Origin: Leeuwenhoekiella polynyae
GTDB lineage: Bacteria; Bacteroidota; Bacteroidia; Flavobacteriales; Flavobacteriaceae
Reading direction: 5' to 3'
DNA length: 64,000 nucleotides
Assembly (NCBI RefSeq): GCF_004104075.1
Contig: NZ_QOVK01000007.1
Coordinates: 62,001-126,000 of the forward strand
A program made the position numbers and the translations under genes. How positions within the stretch are numbered: the first letter of the stretch is position 1; each line of letters begins with the position of its first letter. This document shows, piece after piece, positions 45,748-55,492 of this stretch. The notes under the pieces are model-generated. The model had not been told where the DNA came from and searched no databases. It saw only the letters and a program-made list of their open reading frames with translations.

Positions 45748-46459
45748 TTTTGCGCTGTTGAGTATTCTCAACATTCAGGCACAAGAAGAAGACCGTGGCA
45801 TCGAGGTTGAAGAACCTGTAGAAGAGGTAGCCGCTGATACCGTCGCGCCTAAACCTAAAATCAATAAATACGGTTTACGGGTAGGTATAGATTTTAGCAA
45901 ACCACTACGCAGTTTTCTCGATGATACCTACCTAGGTTTTGCTATTGTAGGAGATTTTAGGATCAAAGATCGGTATTACTTAGCAGCAGAAATAGGTACA
46001 GAGTCAAAGGAATTTGATGATGCTAACTATTTTGCCAAAACTCAGGGAAGTTATATTAAAGCAGGTTTTAATTATAATGCCTATAACAACTGGGTGGGAA
46101 TGTCTAATATGATCTATGTAGGGTTACATGCGGGTTTCTCGACCTTTAGTCAAGATCTGGATAGTTACACCATTTACACCACGAATTCATTTTTTGATCC
46201 CGATTTACGCACCGTTTCCCGCAACTATTCAAATTTAAATTTGACGTGGGTTGAATTGCAAATGGGATTACAGGTTGAGCTTTTTAACAATCTATATATG
46301 GGACTCAATGTGCAGCTGAAACGTATGATTACTCAAAAAGAACCCGACGGTTTCACAAATTTATATGCGCCAGGTTATAACAAAGTAACCTTTAACAATG
46401 TTTACGGCGCGGGTTATGCTTATACAATATCCTATTTGATCCCTCTCTTTAAGAAGTAA
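45713..46459 (+). CDS. DUF6048-family probable outer-membrane beta-barrel protein
   Basis: A 248-residue protein with a signal peptide ending near NIQAQ (residue 23). An acidic linker of Glu/Val repeats follows, then about eight amphipathic strands (YGLRVGIDFSKPL, YYLAAEIGTES, YIKAGFNYNAY) ending YTISYLIPLFKK. The terminal Phe/Tyr-rich strand is typical of outer-membrane barrels. The start is inside the DUF6452 gene by 35 bases, indicating coupling. Function unknown. Confidence 0.75.
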   Translation: MKTLHRFLLVTSFALLSILNIQAQEEDRGIEVEEPVEEVAADTVAPKPKINKYGLRVGIDFSKPLRSFLDDTYLGFAIVGDFRIKDRYYLAAEIGTESKEFDDANYFAKTQGSYIKAGFNYNAYNNWVGMSNMIYVGLHAGFSTFSQDLDSYTIYTTNSFFDPDLRTVSRNYSNLNLTWVELQMGLQVELFNNLYMGLNVQLKRMITQKEPDGFTNLYAPGYNKVTFNNVYGAGYAYTISYLIPLFKK

Positions 46460-46461
46460 AT

Positions 46462-47382
46462 ATGGGATTTCGCGCTCGCGTAAGTAGCATTAATAACTTC
46501 ATAAAAAAGCCAAACGATATACCATTCCCTATATCTACCTGGGAAAAGTTTAAATACCTTATTTCTGGTGTTATATATGACTTTATAGTCGCATTCATTT
46601 TTGTGATTTTGATCTCTATTTTAGAGCCCTTAATGACGCCATATGAAAATGTGCTCAATAGCGAGTTGCATTCGTTCTGGATTTCTATTTTACTAATCAC
46701 TATTCTTCCTCCACTTCTTGAAGAATTGATCTTTAGATTTCCTTTAAAGTATAAACGCAATTACGTTTTTCGGTTCATAGCATATCTATTTAAAACTGAT
46801 TTTTCTGGTTTTTGGAAAAAGCATCTACGCATTATCGTCTATCTATTTTCAGCAATTTTTGGTTTTATCCATTTGAGCAATTACAATAATGTTGATTTGG
46901 TATTCTTTATGCTGGCGCCAATCATCGTGGGAGCCCAGCTTTTCGCAGGAATTATTTTTAGTTTTTTCAGATTAAAACTGGGGTTCGTTTGGGCACTTTT
47001 GGGACATTTTAGTCATAACTTTATTTTAATAATGATGTCCTTTATGTTTTTTCACAATGTGGAAAGAAGCCTCGTGGATGATGATGAAGTTAAGATTGAA
47101 GCAACCGGGATTGCTTTTAAACTGGATAACCCAGAACGCTTAACTATAGACTCTCTTCAAAACGGAAACATACTCTGTCTGGATGCTCAGAATTACAGTC
47201 TGCAAAAATTGCTTGACGAACTTTATCACACAGACACTTTAAGTATTAGAGATAATGATCAACTTGACTTAAAGCTTTATAGTAAAAAAGAAGAAGGATA
47301 CACTAAAGATCAGCTGCTCGATGTTTTAAAAGAACATTACACCTTTAAAAAGGTATCTGATTCTATTTCAAAAAATGAATAA
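46462..47382 (+). CDS. CPBP-family (ABI/Rce1-like) intramembrane metalloprotease
   Basis: A 306-residue membrane protein. The three CPBP motifs are seen: Glu87-Glu88...Arg92 (EELIFR), Phe133...His137 (FGFIH) and His182...Asn186 (HFSHN), the glutamate protease site of Rce1 relatives. About six membrane helices fill residues 35-215; a soluble C-terminal domain of ~90 residues is less usual. Substrate unknown. It starts 2 bases after the DUF6048 stop. Confidence 0.88.
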   Translation: MGFRARVSSINNFIKKPNDIPFPISTWEKFKYLISGVIYDFIVAFIFVILISILEPLMTPYENVLNSELHSFWISILLITILPPLLEELIFRFPLKYKRNYVFRFIAYLFKTDFSGFWKKHLRIIVYLFSAIFGFIHLSNYNNVDLVFFMLAPIIVGAQLFAGIIFSFFRLKLGFVWALLGHFSHNFILIMMSFMFFHNVERSLVDDDEVKIEATGIAFKLDNPERLTIDSLQNGNILCLDAQNYSLQKLLDELYHTDTLSIRDNDQLDLKLYSKKEEGYTKDQLLDVLKEHYTFKKVSDSISKNE

Positions 47383-47448
47383 GGCTGACTCACTTTAGTA
47401 TCTTTAGCCAATATTATAAATAAAATCTACATAAGGTTATTTACCGCA

Positions 47449-48255
47449 ATGATTAAAGAAATTAGCAGCACGCAAAACCCCACTATAAAAAGCCTGGCAG
47501 CCTTGCAAGACAAAGCGCGCAAGCGTCGTAAAAATGGTGAATTTCTTATTGAAGGTGTACGCGAAATCAATCTTGCCCTACAAGCAGGTTTTGAGTTGAC
47601 ACGTATTCTATTTTGTGATGCTATTGCAAATGCTGAAGAATTGCAATTGCTTCAATCTAAGCTGGATAAAAATGTAGCGCAAATTGCAGTTACAGAAGAA
47701 GTCTATAAAAAAATAGCGTATCGCTCAGGCACAGAAGGAATTGTCGCTTCCGCGATAGCGAAACAAAATCAACTAACTGATTTACAATTACCCAAAAATC
47801 CATTAATTCTCATCGCTGAAGCACCTGAGAAACCAGGGAATATAGGAGCACTGTTGCGAACTGCAGATGCTGCCGGAGTTGATGCCTTTATTCTTGCCAA
47901 CCCGCGTACAGATCTTTATAATCCAAATATTATACGGTCTAGTGTTGGTGGTGTTTTTACTACGCAAATTGCCACCGGTAAAACCGAAGAAGTCTTGACC
48001 TTTTTAAAAGAAAAAAAAATCAGTATTTATGCGGCTATCTTACAAGAAGCTATTTCTTATGAGAAGCAAGATTTCACCGGCTCCACAGCAATAGTCGTAG
48101 GAACAGAAGCAGACGGACTTTCTGAAGAATGGCGTAAACAATCAACGCAAAATATCATCATCCCGATGCAAGGTAAAATTGATTCTATGAATGTTTCTGT
48201 TGCTGCATCTATCTTGATTTTTGAAGCCCGCAGACAACGCGGTTTTAAGAAATAA
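47449..48255 (+). CDS. SpoU/TrmH-family RNA 2'-O-ribose methyltransferase
   Basis: A 268-residue protein: an N-terminal substrate-binding domain (QDKARKRRKNGEFLIEGVRE), then the knotted SPOUT domain with EAPEKPGNIGALLRTADAAG, VGTEADGLSEEW and PMQGKIDSMNVSVAASI. These are motifs 1-3 of the SpoU class. The target rRNA or tRNA position is not predictable. A near-consensus -7 element (TATCTTTA, 47399-47406) precedes it. Confidence 0.93.
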   Translation: MIKEISSTQNPTIKSLAALQDKARKRRKNGEFLIEGVREINLALQAGFELTRILFCDAIANAEELQLLQSKLDKNVAQIAVTEEVYKKIAYRSGTEGIVASAIAKQNQLTDLQLPKNPLILIAEAPEKPGNIGALLRTADAAGVDAFILANPRTDLYNPNIIRSSVGGVFTTQIATGKTEEVLTFLKEKKISIYAAILQEAISYEKQDFTGSTAIVVGTEADGLSEEWRKQSTQNIIIPMQGKIDSMNVSVAASILIFEARRQRGFKK

Positions 48256-48266
48256 TATAACTCACT

Positions 48267-49505
48267 ATGACCCCAACACTCGTTTTTTATATCATCATCG
48301 GTTTTATCGTAATTAGTTTTGTGATCGATCAAATTCTAGACGCTTTAAACGTGAAGCATTTTGATGATCCCATTCCTCAGGAATTGGCTGATGTTTATGA
48401 TGAAGAAAGCTATCGCAAATCGCAAGACTATAAAAAAGTTAATGCAAAATTCTCAACACGGACTTCGAGTTTCATGCTCGTAGTGACACTAGCTTTTTTC
48501 TTTGCAGATGGTTTTGCGTTTGTTGATAATTTAGCTCGGTCAGTAAGTTCAAATGAGATCATTGTTGGTCTTATTTTTTTCGGAATTATCATGATTGGCT
48601 CAGATATTCTCACAACACCCTTTAGTTATTACAAAACCTTTGTTATAGAAGAACGCTTCGGTTTTAACAAGTCAACTCCTGCCCTATTTTTTATGGATAA
48701 GCTCAAAGGTTGGTTGATGACTATTATTGTCGGCGGTGGTTTACTCGCTTTGGTAATCTGGTTTTATCAACTAAGCGGAAGTTCTTTTTGGCTTTACGCC
48801 TGGATCGTTTTTGCGGTTTTTGCGGTGGTGATGAATATGTTTTACGCCAAACTCATTGTACCGCTTTTCAATAAACAACAACCGCTGGAGGAAGGTTCGC
48901 TTCGTGTAAAAATTGAGCAATACGCTGCAACTGTAGGTTTTAAACTGAATAATATTTTTGTAATTGACGGCTCTAAACGCAGCACAAAAGCCAATGCGTA
49001 TTTCTCAGGATTTGGTTCAGAAAAAAGAATCACACTATACGACACATTAATTAATGATCTGGAAGAAGAAGAGATTGTTGCCGTTCTGGCACACGAAGTT
49101 GGTCATTACCAGAAGAACCACATTATTATCAACTTAGTTACTTCAATTTTACTTACCGGTTTTACGCTTTGGTTATTAGGCAGTTTTATAAGTATGCCTA
49201 TTTTTTCTGAAGCGCTAGGTGTAACTCAGCCTAGTTTTCACATCGGTTTGATCGCTTTTGGAGTTTTATACACGCCTATTTCTGGAATTACCGGATTTTT
49301 AATGAGCTTGCTATCGCGAAAGTTTGAATATCAAGCTGATAATTACGCAAAAGACACCTACGCAGGTGAACCGCTCATACGTTCGCTTAAAAAACTTTCT
49401 CGCAATAGCCTCAGCAATTTAACTCCGCATCCGCTATATGTAAAATTACATTACTCACACCCTACCTTATTGCAACGCTATCGCAATTTAAAAGGTCTTA
49501 AATAA
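48267..49505 (+). CDS. M48-family (Ste24/CAAX-type) zinc metallopeptidase
   Basis: A 412-residue membrane protease with the zinc motif His276-Glu277...His280 in LAHEVGHYQ, and FEYQADNYA supplying the third ligand. Membrane helices lie at ~5-25, 68-90, 98-120, 150-200, 285-310 and 325-350, the Ste24 layout. ERFGFNKSTPALFFMD is typical of the family. Bacteria lack CAAX prenylation, so membrane-protein quality control is the likelier role (inference). It starts 11 bases after the methyltransferase. Confidence 0.93.
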   Translation: MTPTLVFYIIIGFIVISFVIDQILDALNVKHFDDPIPQELADVYDEESYRKSQDYKKVNAKFSTRTSSFMLVVTLAFFFADGFAFVDNLARSVSSNEIIVGLIFFGIIMIGSDILTTPFSYYKTFVIEERFGFNKSTPALFFMDKLKGWLMTIIVGGGLLALVIWFYQLSGSSFWLYAWIVFAVFAVVMNMFYAKLIVPLFNKQQPLEEGSLRVKIEQYAATVGFKLNNIFVIDGSKRSTKANAYFSGFGSEKRITLYDTLINDLEEEEIVAVLAHEVGHYQKNHIIINLVTSILLTGFTLWLLGSFISMPIFSEALGVTQPSFHIGLIAFGVLYTPISGITGFLMSLLSRKFEYQADNYAKDTYAGEPLIRSLKKLSRNSLSNLTPHPLYVKLHYSHPTLLQRYRNLKGLK

Positions 49506-49607
49506 GAGTTTGAGCTGATTTAAAGCATACTATTTTTTTAAAATCTATTTCTGAATAGAAGCGGTATTTACATTTGCTTTTTTAGGATATAGTTGTACTT
49601 TTAAATT

Positions 49608-51824
49608 ATGACTACGGTTGATATAGAAAAAGAAAATAAAGAGCTTACCAGGCGTTATAAAGAATTATTGCGCATAAGTTACCGCACGCTTTCTGATGAT
49701 GATAAAAAAATGATCAGAAAAGCTTTTGAGATAGCTGTAGATGCGCATAAAGATCAGCGTCGGAAATCTGGGGAAGCCTATGTTTTTCACCCACTAGCTG
49801 TAGCACGTATTGTTGCCAGTGAGATTGGTATGGATGCGACTTCTATTGCCGCCGCCCTCTTGCACGATGTTGTGGAAGACACCTCGTATACGCTTGAAGA
49901 TCTGGAAGAATTATTTGGCCCCACTGTAGCGCGCATTGTTGACGGTCTTACTAAAATCTCTAATTTAAAGAAGCATCGGGATGTTTCTTTACAGGCAGAA
50001 AATTTTAGGAAAATGCTGCTTACCATAAACGATGACGTTAGGGTAATCATCATTAAGATTGCAGACCGTTTGCATAATATGCAAACGATGGACTCTATGC
50101 GGCCAGATAAGCAAGTAAAGATCGCTAGTGAAACACTTTATATCTATGCACCCCTTGCGCACCGTATAGGTCTTTACAACATTAAAACAGAGCTTGAAGA
50201 TCTTGGTCTAAAGTACACCGAACCTGAAGTGTTTAAAAACATTTCGCGTAAGATGAAAGAGACTAAAGAGCAGCAAGACCAATATATTGAAGAGTTTACC
50301 AAAGCTGTTGAACAATCGCTGGACAAGGAGATTTTGGATTATGAAATAAAAGGCAGACCTAAATCTATTTACAGCATACGCCGAAAAATGCTCAAACAGA
50401 ATATTCCGTTTGACGAAGTGTATGACAAATTTGCAATTAGAATTATTTACAAGGCTGCTCCTGAAAGCGAGAAATTTTTAGCCTGGAAAATATACTCCAT
50501 AGTCACAGACCATTTTAGACCCAATCCTACGAGACTTCGTGACTGGATTTCCTCTCCTAAATCTACAGGATACGAAGCCTTGCACATCACGGTTATGGGA
50601 CTCAGAGGACGTTGGGTTGAAGTTCAAATTCGTTCTGACCGAATGAATGAGATTGCCGAGAAAGGTTATGCGGCGCATTATAAATATAAACAAGGTTCAT
50701 CTAACGAGACAGACGAAGATCAAACTTTAGATCAATGGTTGAACCGTTTACAAGAAGCTTTAGAAAATAATGAGACTAATGCGGTAGATTTTGTTGAGCA
50801 GTTTAAGCTGAATCTTTACAATAAAGAGATTTTTGTCTTTACACCTCAAGGAGAATTAAAATCACTTCCTAAAGCTGCAACACCTTTAGATTTTGCGTTC
50901 AGTATTCATACCGAAGTGGGTATGCATACTCGCGGAGCACGTGTTAATGGCAAATTAGTTCCGTTGAGTCACGAACTTAAAAGTGGTGATCAGGTAGAGA
51001 TCATTACCTCAGAACACGCTAAACCTAATAATAACTGGTTAGATTACGCCACAACAGCGCGTGCACGTTCTAAAATTAAGTCTTCTTTAAAAGACGAGAA
51101 AAAAACCATTGCAGAAGACGGGAAAGTTATCCTTACACGCAAATTACGCTCTCAAAAGATCAATCTTGATGAGAATGTGATCAACGAAATGGTTATTTAT
51201 TTTAAACTAAAAACCAGTCTGGATTTGTTTTACCGCGTTGGGATAGGTACAATAGACAACAAGATGATAAAAGAATATGCTACTTCCCGTAGCAATGCTT
51301 TTGTCACCTTCTTTAAAAATAAAATACGTAAAGCTCCCGTAGCGGAGCATGTAAATAAAGATGAGATTACCGAAAAGTATGATCTTTTAGTTTTTGGCAA
51401 AGACGAGCAAAAATTAGATTATACTTTGGCACAATGCTGCAACCCTATTCCAGGGGACAAGGTTTTTGGGTTCACAACGGTTTCAGAAGGCATAAAAGTA
51501 CATAAACAGAACTGTCCCAATTCAATCTCGTTACAAAGCAATTACGCTTATAGAATTATTCCTGCTAAATGGATAGATTCATCTGCTCAGGAATTTAAAG
51601 CAGACTTAGAGTTAACCGGCATCGATACCCTTGGGCTTGTTAATCACGTTACCCGTGAGATTTCAGAACATATGCATGTAAATATGCGTAATCTGAATTT
51701 CACAACAAACGACGGTGTTTTTAAAGGAAATATTACCGTCATTGTTCAAAACAAAGAGCATTTACGCAGGCTTATAGAAAACTTAAAAAAAATAAACGGT
51801 ATCGACAAAGTCATACGCCTGTAA
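49608..51824 (+). CDS. spoT: Bifunctional (p)ppGpp synthetase/hydrolase, RelA/SpoT family
   Basis: A 738-residue Rel protein. The HD hydrolase domain (~35-190) has GEAYVFHPLAVARI and LLHDVVEDT (His86, Asp87), so hydrolase activity is expected. The synthetase domain (~240-370) has GRPKSIYSIRRKM and STGYEALH. TGS (~405-465, EIFVFTPQGELKSLP), a zinc-finger region with AQCCNPIPGD, and ACT domains follow. Being the full-length long form it likely makes and degrades the alarmone. The operon with fur and purA links stress signalling with purine synthesis. Confidence 0.95.
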   Translation: MTTVDIEKENKELTRRYKELLRISYRTLSDDDKKMIRKAFEIAVDAHKDQRRKSGEAYVFHPLAVARIVASEIGMDATSIAAALLHDVVEDTSYTLEDLEELFGPTVARIVDGLTKISNLKKHRDVSLQAENFRKMLLTINDDVRVIIIKIADRLHNMQTMDSMRPDKQVKIASETLYIYAPLAHRIGLYNIKTELEDLGLKYTEPEVFKNISRKMKETKEQQDQYIEEFTKAVEQSLDKEILDYEIKGRPKSIYSIRRKMLKQNIPFDEVYDKFAIRIIYKAAPESEKFLAWKIYSIVTDHFRPNPTRLRDWISSPKSTGYEALHITVMGLRGRWVEVQIRSDRMNEIAEKGYAAHYKYKQGSSNETDEDQTLDQWLNRLQEALENNETNAVDFVEQFKLNLYNKEIFVFTPQGELKSLPKAATPLDFAFSIHTEVGMHTRGARVNGKLVPLSHELKSGDQVEIITSEHAKPNNNWLDYATTARARSKIKSSLKDEKKTIAEDGKVILTRKLRSQKINLDENVINEMVIYFKLKTSLDLFYRVGIGTIDNKMIKEYATSRSNAFVTFFKNKIRKAPVAEHVNKDEITEKYDLLVFGKDEQKLDYTLAQCCNPIPGDKVFGFTTVSEGIKVHKQNCPNSISLQSNYAYRIIPAKWIDSSAQEFKADLELTGIDTLGLVNHVTREISEHMHVNMRNLNFTTNDGVFKGNITVIVQNKEHLRRLIENLKKINGIDKVIRL

Positions 51825-51848
51825 ATACGTAACTTTGCACCCTCTATT

Positions 51849-52334
51849 ATGGTACCTAAAGCAACAATAAATAAAGATCAAGAAGTCGTAAAGAACGTCT
51901 TCACTAAGTTTCTAGAAGAGAACGGTCATCGTAAAACTCCTGAGCGCTATGCGATTTTACAGGAGATTTACAATTACAAAGACCACTTTGATATAGAAAC
52001 GTTGTACATCAGTATGAAGAACAAAAAATATCGGGTTAGTAGGGCTACGCTTTACAACACGATAGAACTTCTACTGGCCTGTGGCCTTGTACGCAAACAT
52101 CAGTTTGGGCAAAATCAATCTCAATATGAGAAATCTTATTTTGACAAACAGCACGATCACGTTATTTTAACTGATACCGGTGAGGTTATAGAATTTTGCG
52201 ACCCACGTATTCAATCTATTAAGAAAACCATTGAAGAGGTTTTTAATATAGAGATTAACAAACACTCCCTTTATTTTTACGGTACCCGCAAAGAGAATTC
52301 AACAGAAAACACAACCGAAGACAATAACTCATAA
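51849..52334 (+). CDS. Fur-family transcriptional regulator
   Basis: A 161-residue regulator: winged helix (~15-88, [14 protein letters not shown] and [14 protein letters not shown]), then a dimerisation domain with [21 protein letters not shown]. The first structural-zinc CxxC expected after the His-Asp-His is missing (LTDTGE in place of CxxCG), and a single Cys follows in EFCDPRI. It therefore probably lacks the Cys4 zinc site of Fur, Zur and PerR. Metal specificity cannot be read. It lies between spoT and purA with its stop abutting the purA ATG. Confidence 0.9.
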   Translation: MVPKATINKDQEVVKNVFTKFLEENGHRKTPERYAILQEIYNYKDHFDIETLYISMKNKKYRVSRATLYNTIELLLACGLVRKHQFGQNQSQYEKSYFDKQHDHVILTDTGEVIEFCDPRIQSIKKTIEEVFNIEINKHSLYFYGTRKENSTENTTEDNNS

Positions 52335-53606
52335 ATGGCAGTAGATTTACTTCTAGGTCTCCAATGGGGAGACGAGGGTAAGGGCAAAATTGTAGATGTC
52401 CTTACAAAAGATTATGATATTATAGCCCGTTTTCAAGGCGGACCAAATGCGGGTCACACGCTTGAATTTGATGGTATCAAACACGTTTTACACACAATCC
52501 CTTCTGGTATTTTTCACGAGAATGCGATCAACTTAGTTGGTAACGGCGTTGTGATTGATCCGGTTATCTTTAAAAAAGAATTAGACAATCTTGCTCAGTT
52601 TAAACTGAACATCAAAGAGAAATTACTTATTTCTCGCAAAGCGCATTTAATTCTACCTACACACCGTCTTCTTGATGCAGCTTCTGAAGCTTCAAAAGGT
52701 AAGGCAAAAATAGGGTCTACCCTAAAAGGAATTGGTCCTACTTATATGGACAAAACTGGTCGTAACGGGATTCGTGTAGGAGATCTTGAACTTGCAGATT
52801 GGAAAGATCGTTATGCTTCTCTTAGAGATAAGCATATTGATATGATTGATTTCTACGATGCAAAAATTGAGTTTGATCTTAAAGAATTAGAATCTGAATT
52901 TTTTAAAGCTGTTGAAGTTTTAAAATCATTGACTTTTATTGATTCTGAAGAGTATCTATACCAAGCACAACAAGCCGGAAAATCAATCTTGGCAGAAGGC
53001 GCACAAGGTTCTTTGCTTGATATTGATTTTGGTACTTATCCATTTGTAACTTCTTCAAATACTACTGCTGCCGGTGCATGTACCGGTCTGGGAGTTGCTC
53101 CTAATCAAATAGGAGATGTATTTGGTATTTTTAAAGCATATACCACACGTGTGGGTTCTGGCCCATTCCCTACCGAACTTTTTGACGAAGTTGGTGAAAC
53201 TATGGGACGCGTAGGTAATGAGTTTGGTGCTACTACTGGTAGACCACGTCGCTGCGGTTGGTTAGATCTTGTAGCACTCAAATATGCAGTACACGTAAAC
53301 GGTGTTACTCAATTGATGATGATGAAAGGTGATGTATTGAGCGGTTTTGATACCCTTAAGATTTGTACACAATACAAATACAAGGGCGAAGTTATAGATC
53401 ACTTACCTTATAATATTGAGCCTGAAAACGTAGAGCCTGTTTATTCAGAAATGAAAGGCTGGGAAGAAGATCTTACTAAAATGAAAGGTGATGAACAATT
53501 ACCTAAAGAGCTCAATGCTTATATTGAGTTTTTAGAAAAAGAGCTGAATGTGCCTATTAAAATTGTTTCTGTTGGTCCAGACCGTACACAAACAATTCAC
53601 AGATAG
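52335..53606 (+). CDS. purA: Adenylosuccinate synthase
   Basis: A 423-residue enzyme committing IMP to AMP synthesis with GTP. The P-loop is WGDEGKGK (residues 11-18). NAGHTL, PTYMDKTGRNGIRVGDL, AEGAQGSLLDIDFGTYPFVTSS and GRPRRCGWLDL are all conserved. Its start follows the fur stop with no gap (TAAATG). A terminator is 26 bases downstream. Confidence 0.98.
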   Translation: MAVDLLLGLQWGDEGKGKIVDVLTKDYDIIARFQGGPNAGHTLEFDGIKHVLHTIPSGIFHENAINLVGNGVVIDPVIFKKELDNLAQFKLNIKEKLLISRKAHLILPTHRLLDAASEASKGKAKIGSTLKGIGPTYMDKTGRNGIRVGDLELADWKDRYASLRDKHIDMIDFYDAKIEFDLKELESEFFKAVEVLKSLTFIDSEEYLYQAQQAGKSILAEGAQGSLLDIDFGTYPFVTSSNTTAAGACTGLGVAPNQIGDVFGIFKAYTTRVGSGPFPTELFDEVGETMGRVGNEFGATTGRPRRCGWLDLVALKYAVHVNGVTQLMMMKGDVLSGFDTLKICTQYKYKGEVIDHLPYNIEPENVEPVYSEMKGWEEDLTKMKGDEQLPKELNAYIEFLEKELNVPIKIVSVGPDRTQTIHR

Positions 53607-53631
53607 TCTGACAATTCTTATTGGAATATTT

Positions 53632-53660
53632 AAAAACCGAAGCAAAATGCTTCGGTTTTT
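53632..53660 (+). terminator. Terminator of the spoT-fur-purA operon
   Basis: A 12-bp stem (53632-53643 with 53649-53660) and a 5-nt loop, then TT. Confidence 0.93.
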
Positions 53661-53740
53661 TTATGCTTTATTTCTGAATTAATTATAATACTCGCAAACT
53701 CTTAAACCCTACATTTACAAAGTCTTAACAACGACAAATT

Positions 53741-54793
53741 ATGAAACTTTTTCAGTGCTCCAACTGCAACAACCCAGTCTATTTTGAAAATACTTCTTGC
53801 GAAAAATGTGGTAACGATCTAGGCTACCTTTATGAAGATGAAAAAATCATTTCGTTCCCGATGAATAGCCTTCCGGTTGCTAATCCCGTAAATAAGGAAC
53901 AAGTTCTGTTGTATTGCGCAAATTATGAGTTAGACGCTTGTAACTGGTTAGTCCCTGCTAAAAGTGATAATCCTTATTGCGAAGCTTGTAGTACCAATCA
54001 TATTATTCCAGATTTGAGTTATCCTGAAAATAAACTCGACTGGCAAAAAATTGAAGCAGCAAAGCGCCGGTTATTTTACAGTTTACATAAGTTGAAACTT
54101 CCGGTGAAATTCATCATAGACGATGCTCCTTTTAACCTCTCCTTCGATTTTTTAGCTTCAGATCCTAATGATCCTAACGGTGTTAAGACTGGTCATAATA
54201 ACGGACTCATAACCTTAAATATTCAGGAAGCAAATGCTGCTCACAGAGAATATATTAAAGAACAACTTTCTGAACGCTATCGTACTTTATTAGGCCATTT
54301 CAGACATGAAGTTGGTCACTTTTATTGGGATGTTTTGATAAAAAATAATCCACAGAACTTGAAAGAATTCAGAGCGCTTTTTGGTGACGACCGAGAAGAT
54401 TATGGTGAAGCGTTGCAAAAACATTATAAAAACGGAGCCCCAGATAATTGGCGAGATAATTACATCAGCAGTTATGCCACAATGCACGCCTGGGAAGATT
54501 GGGCAGAAACCTGGGCACATTACTTACATTTGATGGACGTGCTTGAGACTTCGTTTAATTTCGGTCTTACACTAGACCCTGAAATTTCAAAAGTTCCCAA
54601 CCTGAGGGTTGCTTGTGATTTTGATCCATATGATGGTGCAGATATGCGTAAGATCATTAAGCACTACTTACCACTCACCTACTCGATCAATTCTCTAAAC
54701 AGAAGTATGGGCCACGCAGATGCTTATCCCTTTATTTTGTCAGAACCCGTGATCAAAAAGTTAAACTTCATTCATAAAGTTGTGCATTTATAA
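53741..54793 (+). CDS. Zinc-ribbon / putative zinc metallopeptidase (Peptidase_Mx type)
   Basis: A 350-residue protein. The N-terminus has a zinc-ribbon-like pair of CxxC motifs (CSNCNN at ~6-9, CEKCGN at ~21-24) and a second set (LDACNW, CEACST, ~65-86). The peptidase motif is FRHEVGHFYWDV, an HExGH pattern, with a downstream WEDWAETWAHYLH. Together these match the proposed zinc-binding metallopeptidase family. No signal peptide, so cytosolic. Substrates are unknown. Confidence 0.83.
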   Translation: MKLFQCSNCNNPVYFENTSCEKCGNDLGYLYEDEKIISFPMNSLPVANPVNKEQVLLYCANYELDACNWLVPAKSDNPYCEACSTNHIIPDLSYPENKLDWQKIEAAKRRLFYSLHKLKLPVKFIIDDAPFNLSFDFLASDPNDPNGVKTGHNNGLITLNIQEANAAHREYIKEQLSERYRTLLGHFRHEVGHFYWDVLIKNNPQNLKEFRALFGDDREDYGEALQKHYKNGAPDNWRDNYISSYATMHAWEDWAETWAHYLHLMDVLETSFNFGLTLDPEISKVPNLRVACDFDPYDGADMRKIIKHYLPLTYSINSLNRSMGHADAYPFILSEPVIKKLNFIHKVVHL

Positions 54794-54844
54794 GTGTGAG
54801 GCTTGCTTGCAAAGCATTAATTTTAAGCTTAAAAGTGCTTAACT

Positions 54845-55414
54845 ATGTATGAAGTAGAACTTACGGCTCGTCTTAAAAATTATGATCAAACCCGAGAGAT
54901 AATTCAGAAATTGAATCCTATTTCTCAGTTTCAATTGGACTACGATGATCGCTATTTTGATAAGAACAATAAGCTAACAGCAGAAGATCAGGAGTTTCGC
55001 TTGCGCACTAAAACCAATTTAGATTCCGGCGAATCTAAACATTATTTAACTTTTAAAGACAAACCTTTTGATAAGGTCACACGTTCTAAACCTGAATACG
55101 AAACCATCGTTTTAGATCATCACAATTCTGAGCAAATACTGTTTCATTTAGGATATACAAAAACCGCTCACTACACCAAGCACTGTGAAGTTTTCAACCT
55201 AAATTATGAGGGCGCTGCTGTTGAAATTGCGCTTGTTCAATTTGATGAACTGCAAGATTCTTTTATAGAGATCGAAACTACAACTGCTAAACATGCTGAA
55301 ACTGATGCACTTTTTGAAAAACTCTATCGCTTACTGGCAGACTTAGAACTCTCTAAAGATGACCTAACCGAAGATTTTTATATTGAAATGATAAAAGAAG
55401 CGCAATCGGTTTAA
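54845..55414 (+). CDS. CYTH-domain protein (class IV adenylate cyclase / triphosphatase superfamily)
   Basis: A 189-residue protein. The CYTH signature Glu-x-Glu appears as MYEVELTAR, followed by FDKNNKLTAEDQEFRLRTK, HYLTFKDKP and VEIALVQFDELQDSFIEIET, alternating strands that form the tunnel fold. Members are class IV adenylate cyclases, thiamine or inorganic triphosphatases; the sequence does not decide which. It is 51 bases after the metallopeptidase gene, which may share its transcript. Confidence 0.85.
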   Translation: MYEVELTARLKNYDQTREIIQKLNPISQFQLDYDDRYFDKNNKLTAEDQEFRLRTKTNLDSGESKHYLTFKDKPFDKVTRSKPEYETIVLDHHNSEQILFHLGYTKTAHYTKHCEVFNLNYEGAAVEIALVQFDELQDSFIEIETTTAKHAETDALFEKLYRLLADLELSKDDLTEDFYIEMIKEAQSV

Positions 55415-55470
55415 AAATAATAGCTTTCATATTTGACTAAAGGGAATACTTTAACCGCTGCTTTTTCCGT

Positions 55471-55478
55471 TATATTTG
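55471..55478 (+). promoter_or_regulatory. OstA-like gene promoter, -7 element
   Basis: TATATTTG lies 15 bases before the ATG at 55493. It falls inside the longer open frame beginning at 55433, which supports the later start. Confidence 0.55.
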
Positions 55479-55492
55479 CATCAAATTATATT

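Noticed and set aside
55433-55492. N-terminal extension of the OstA-like gene from 55433.
   Set aside because: A TATATTTG promoter element lies inside it, and the signal peptide begins at 55493.
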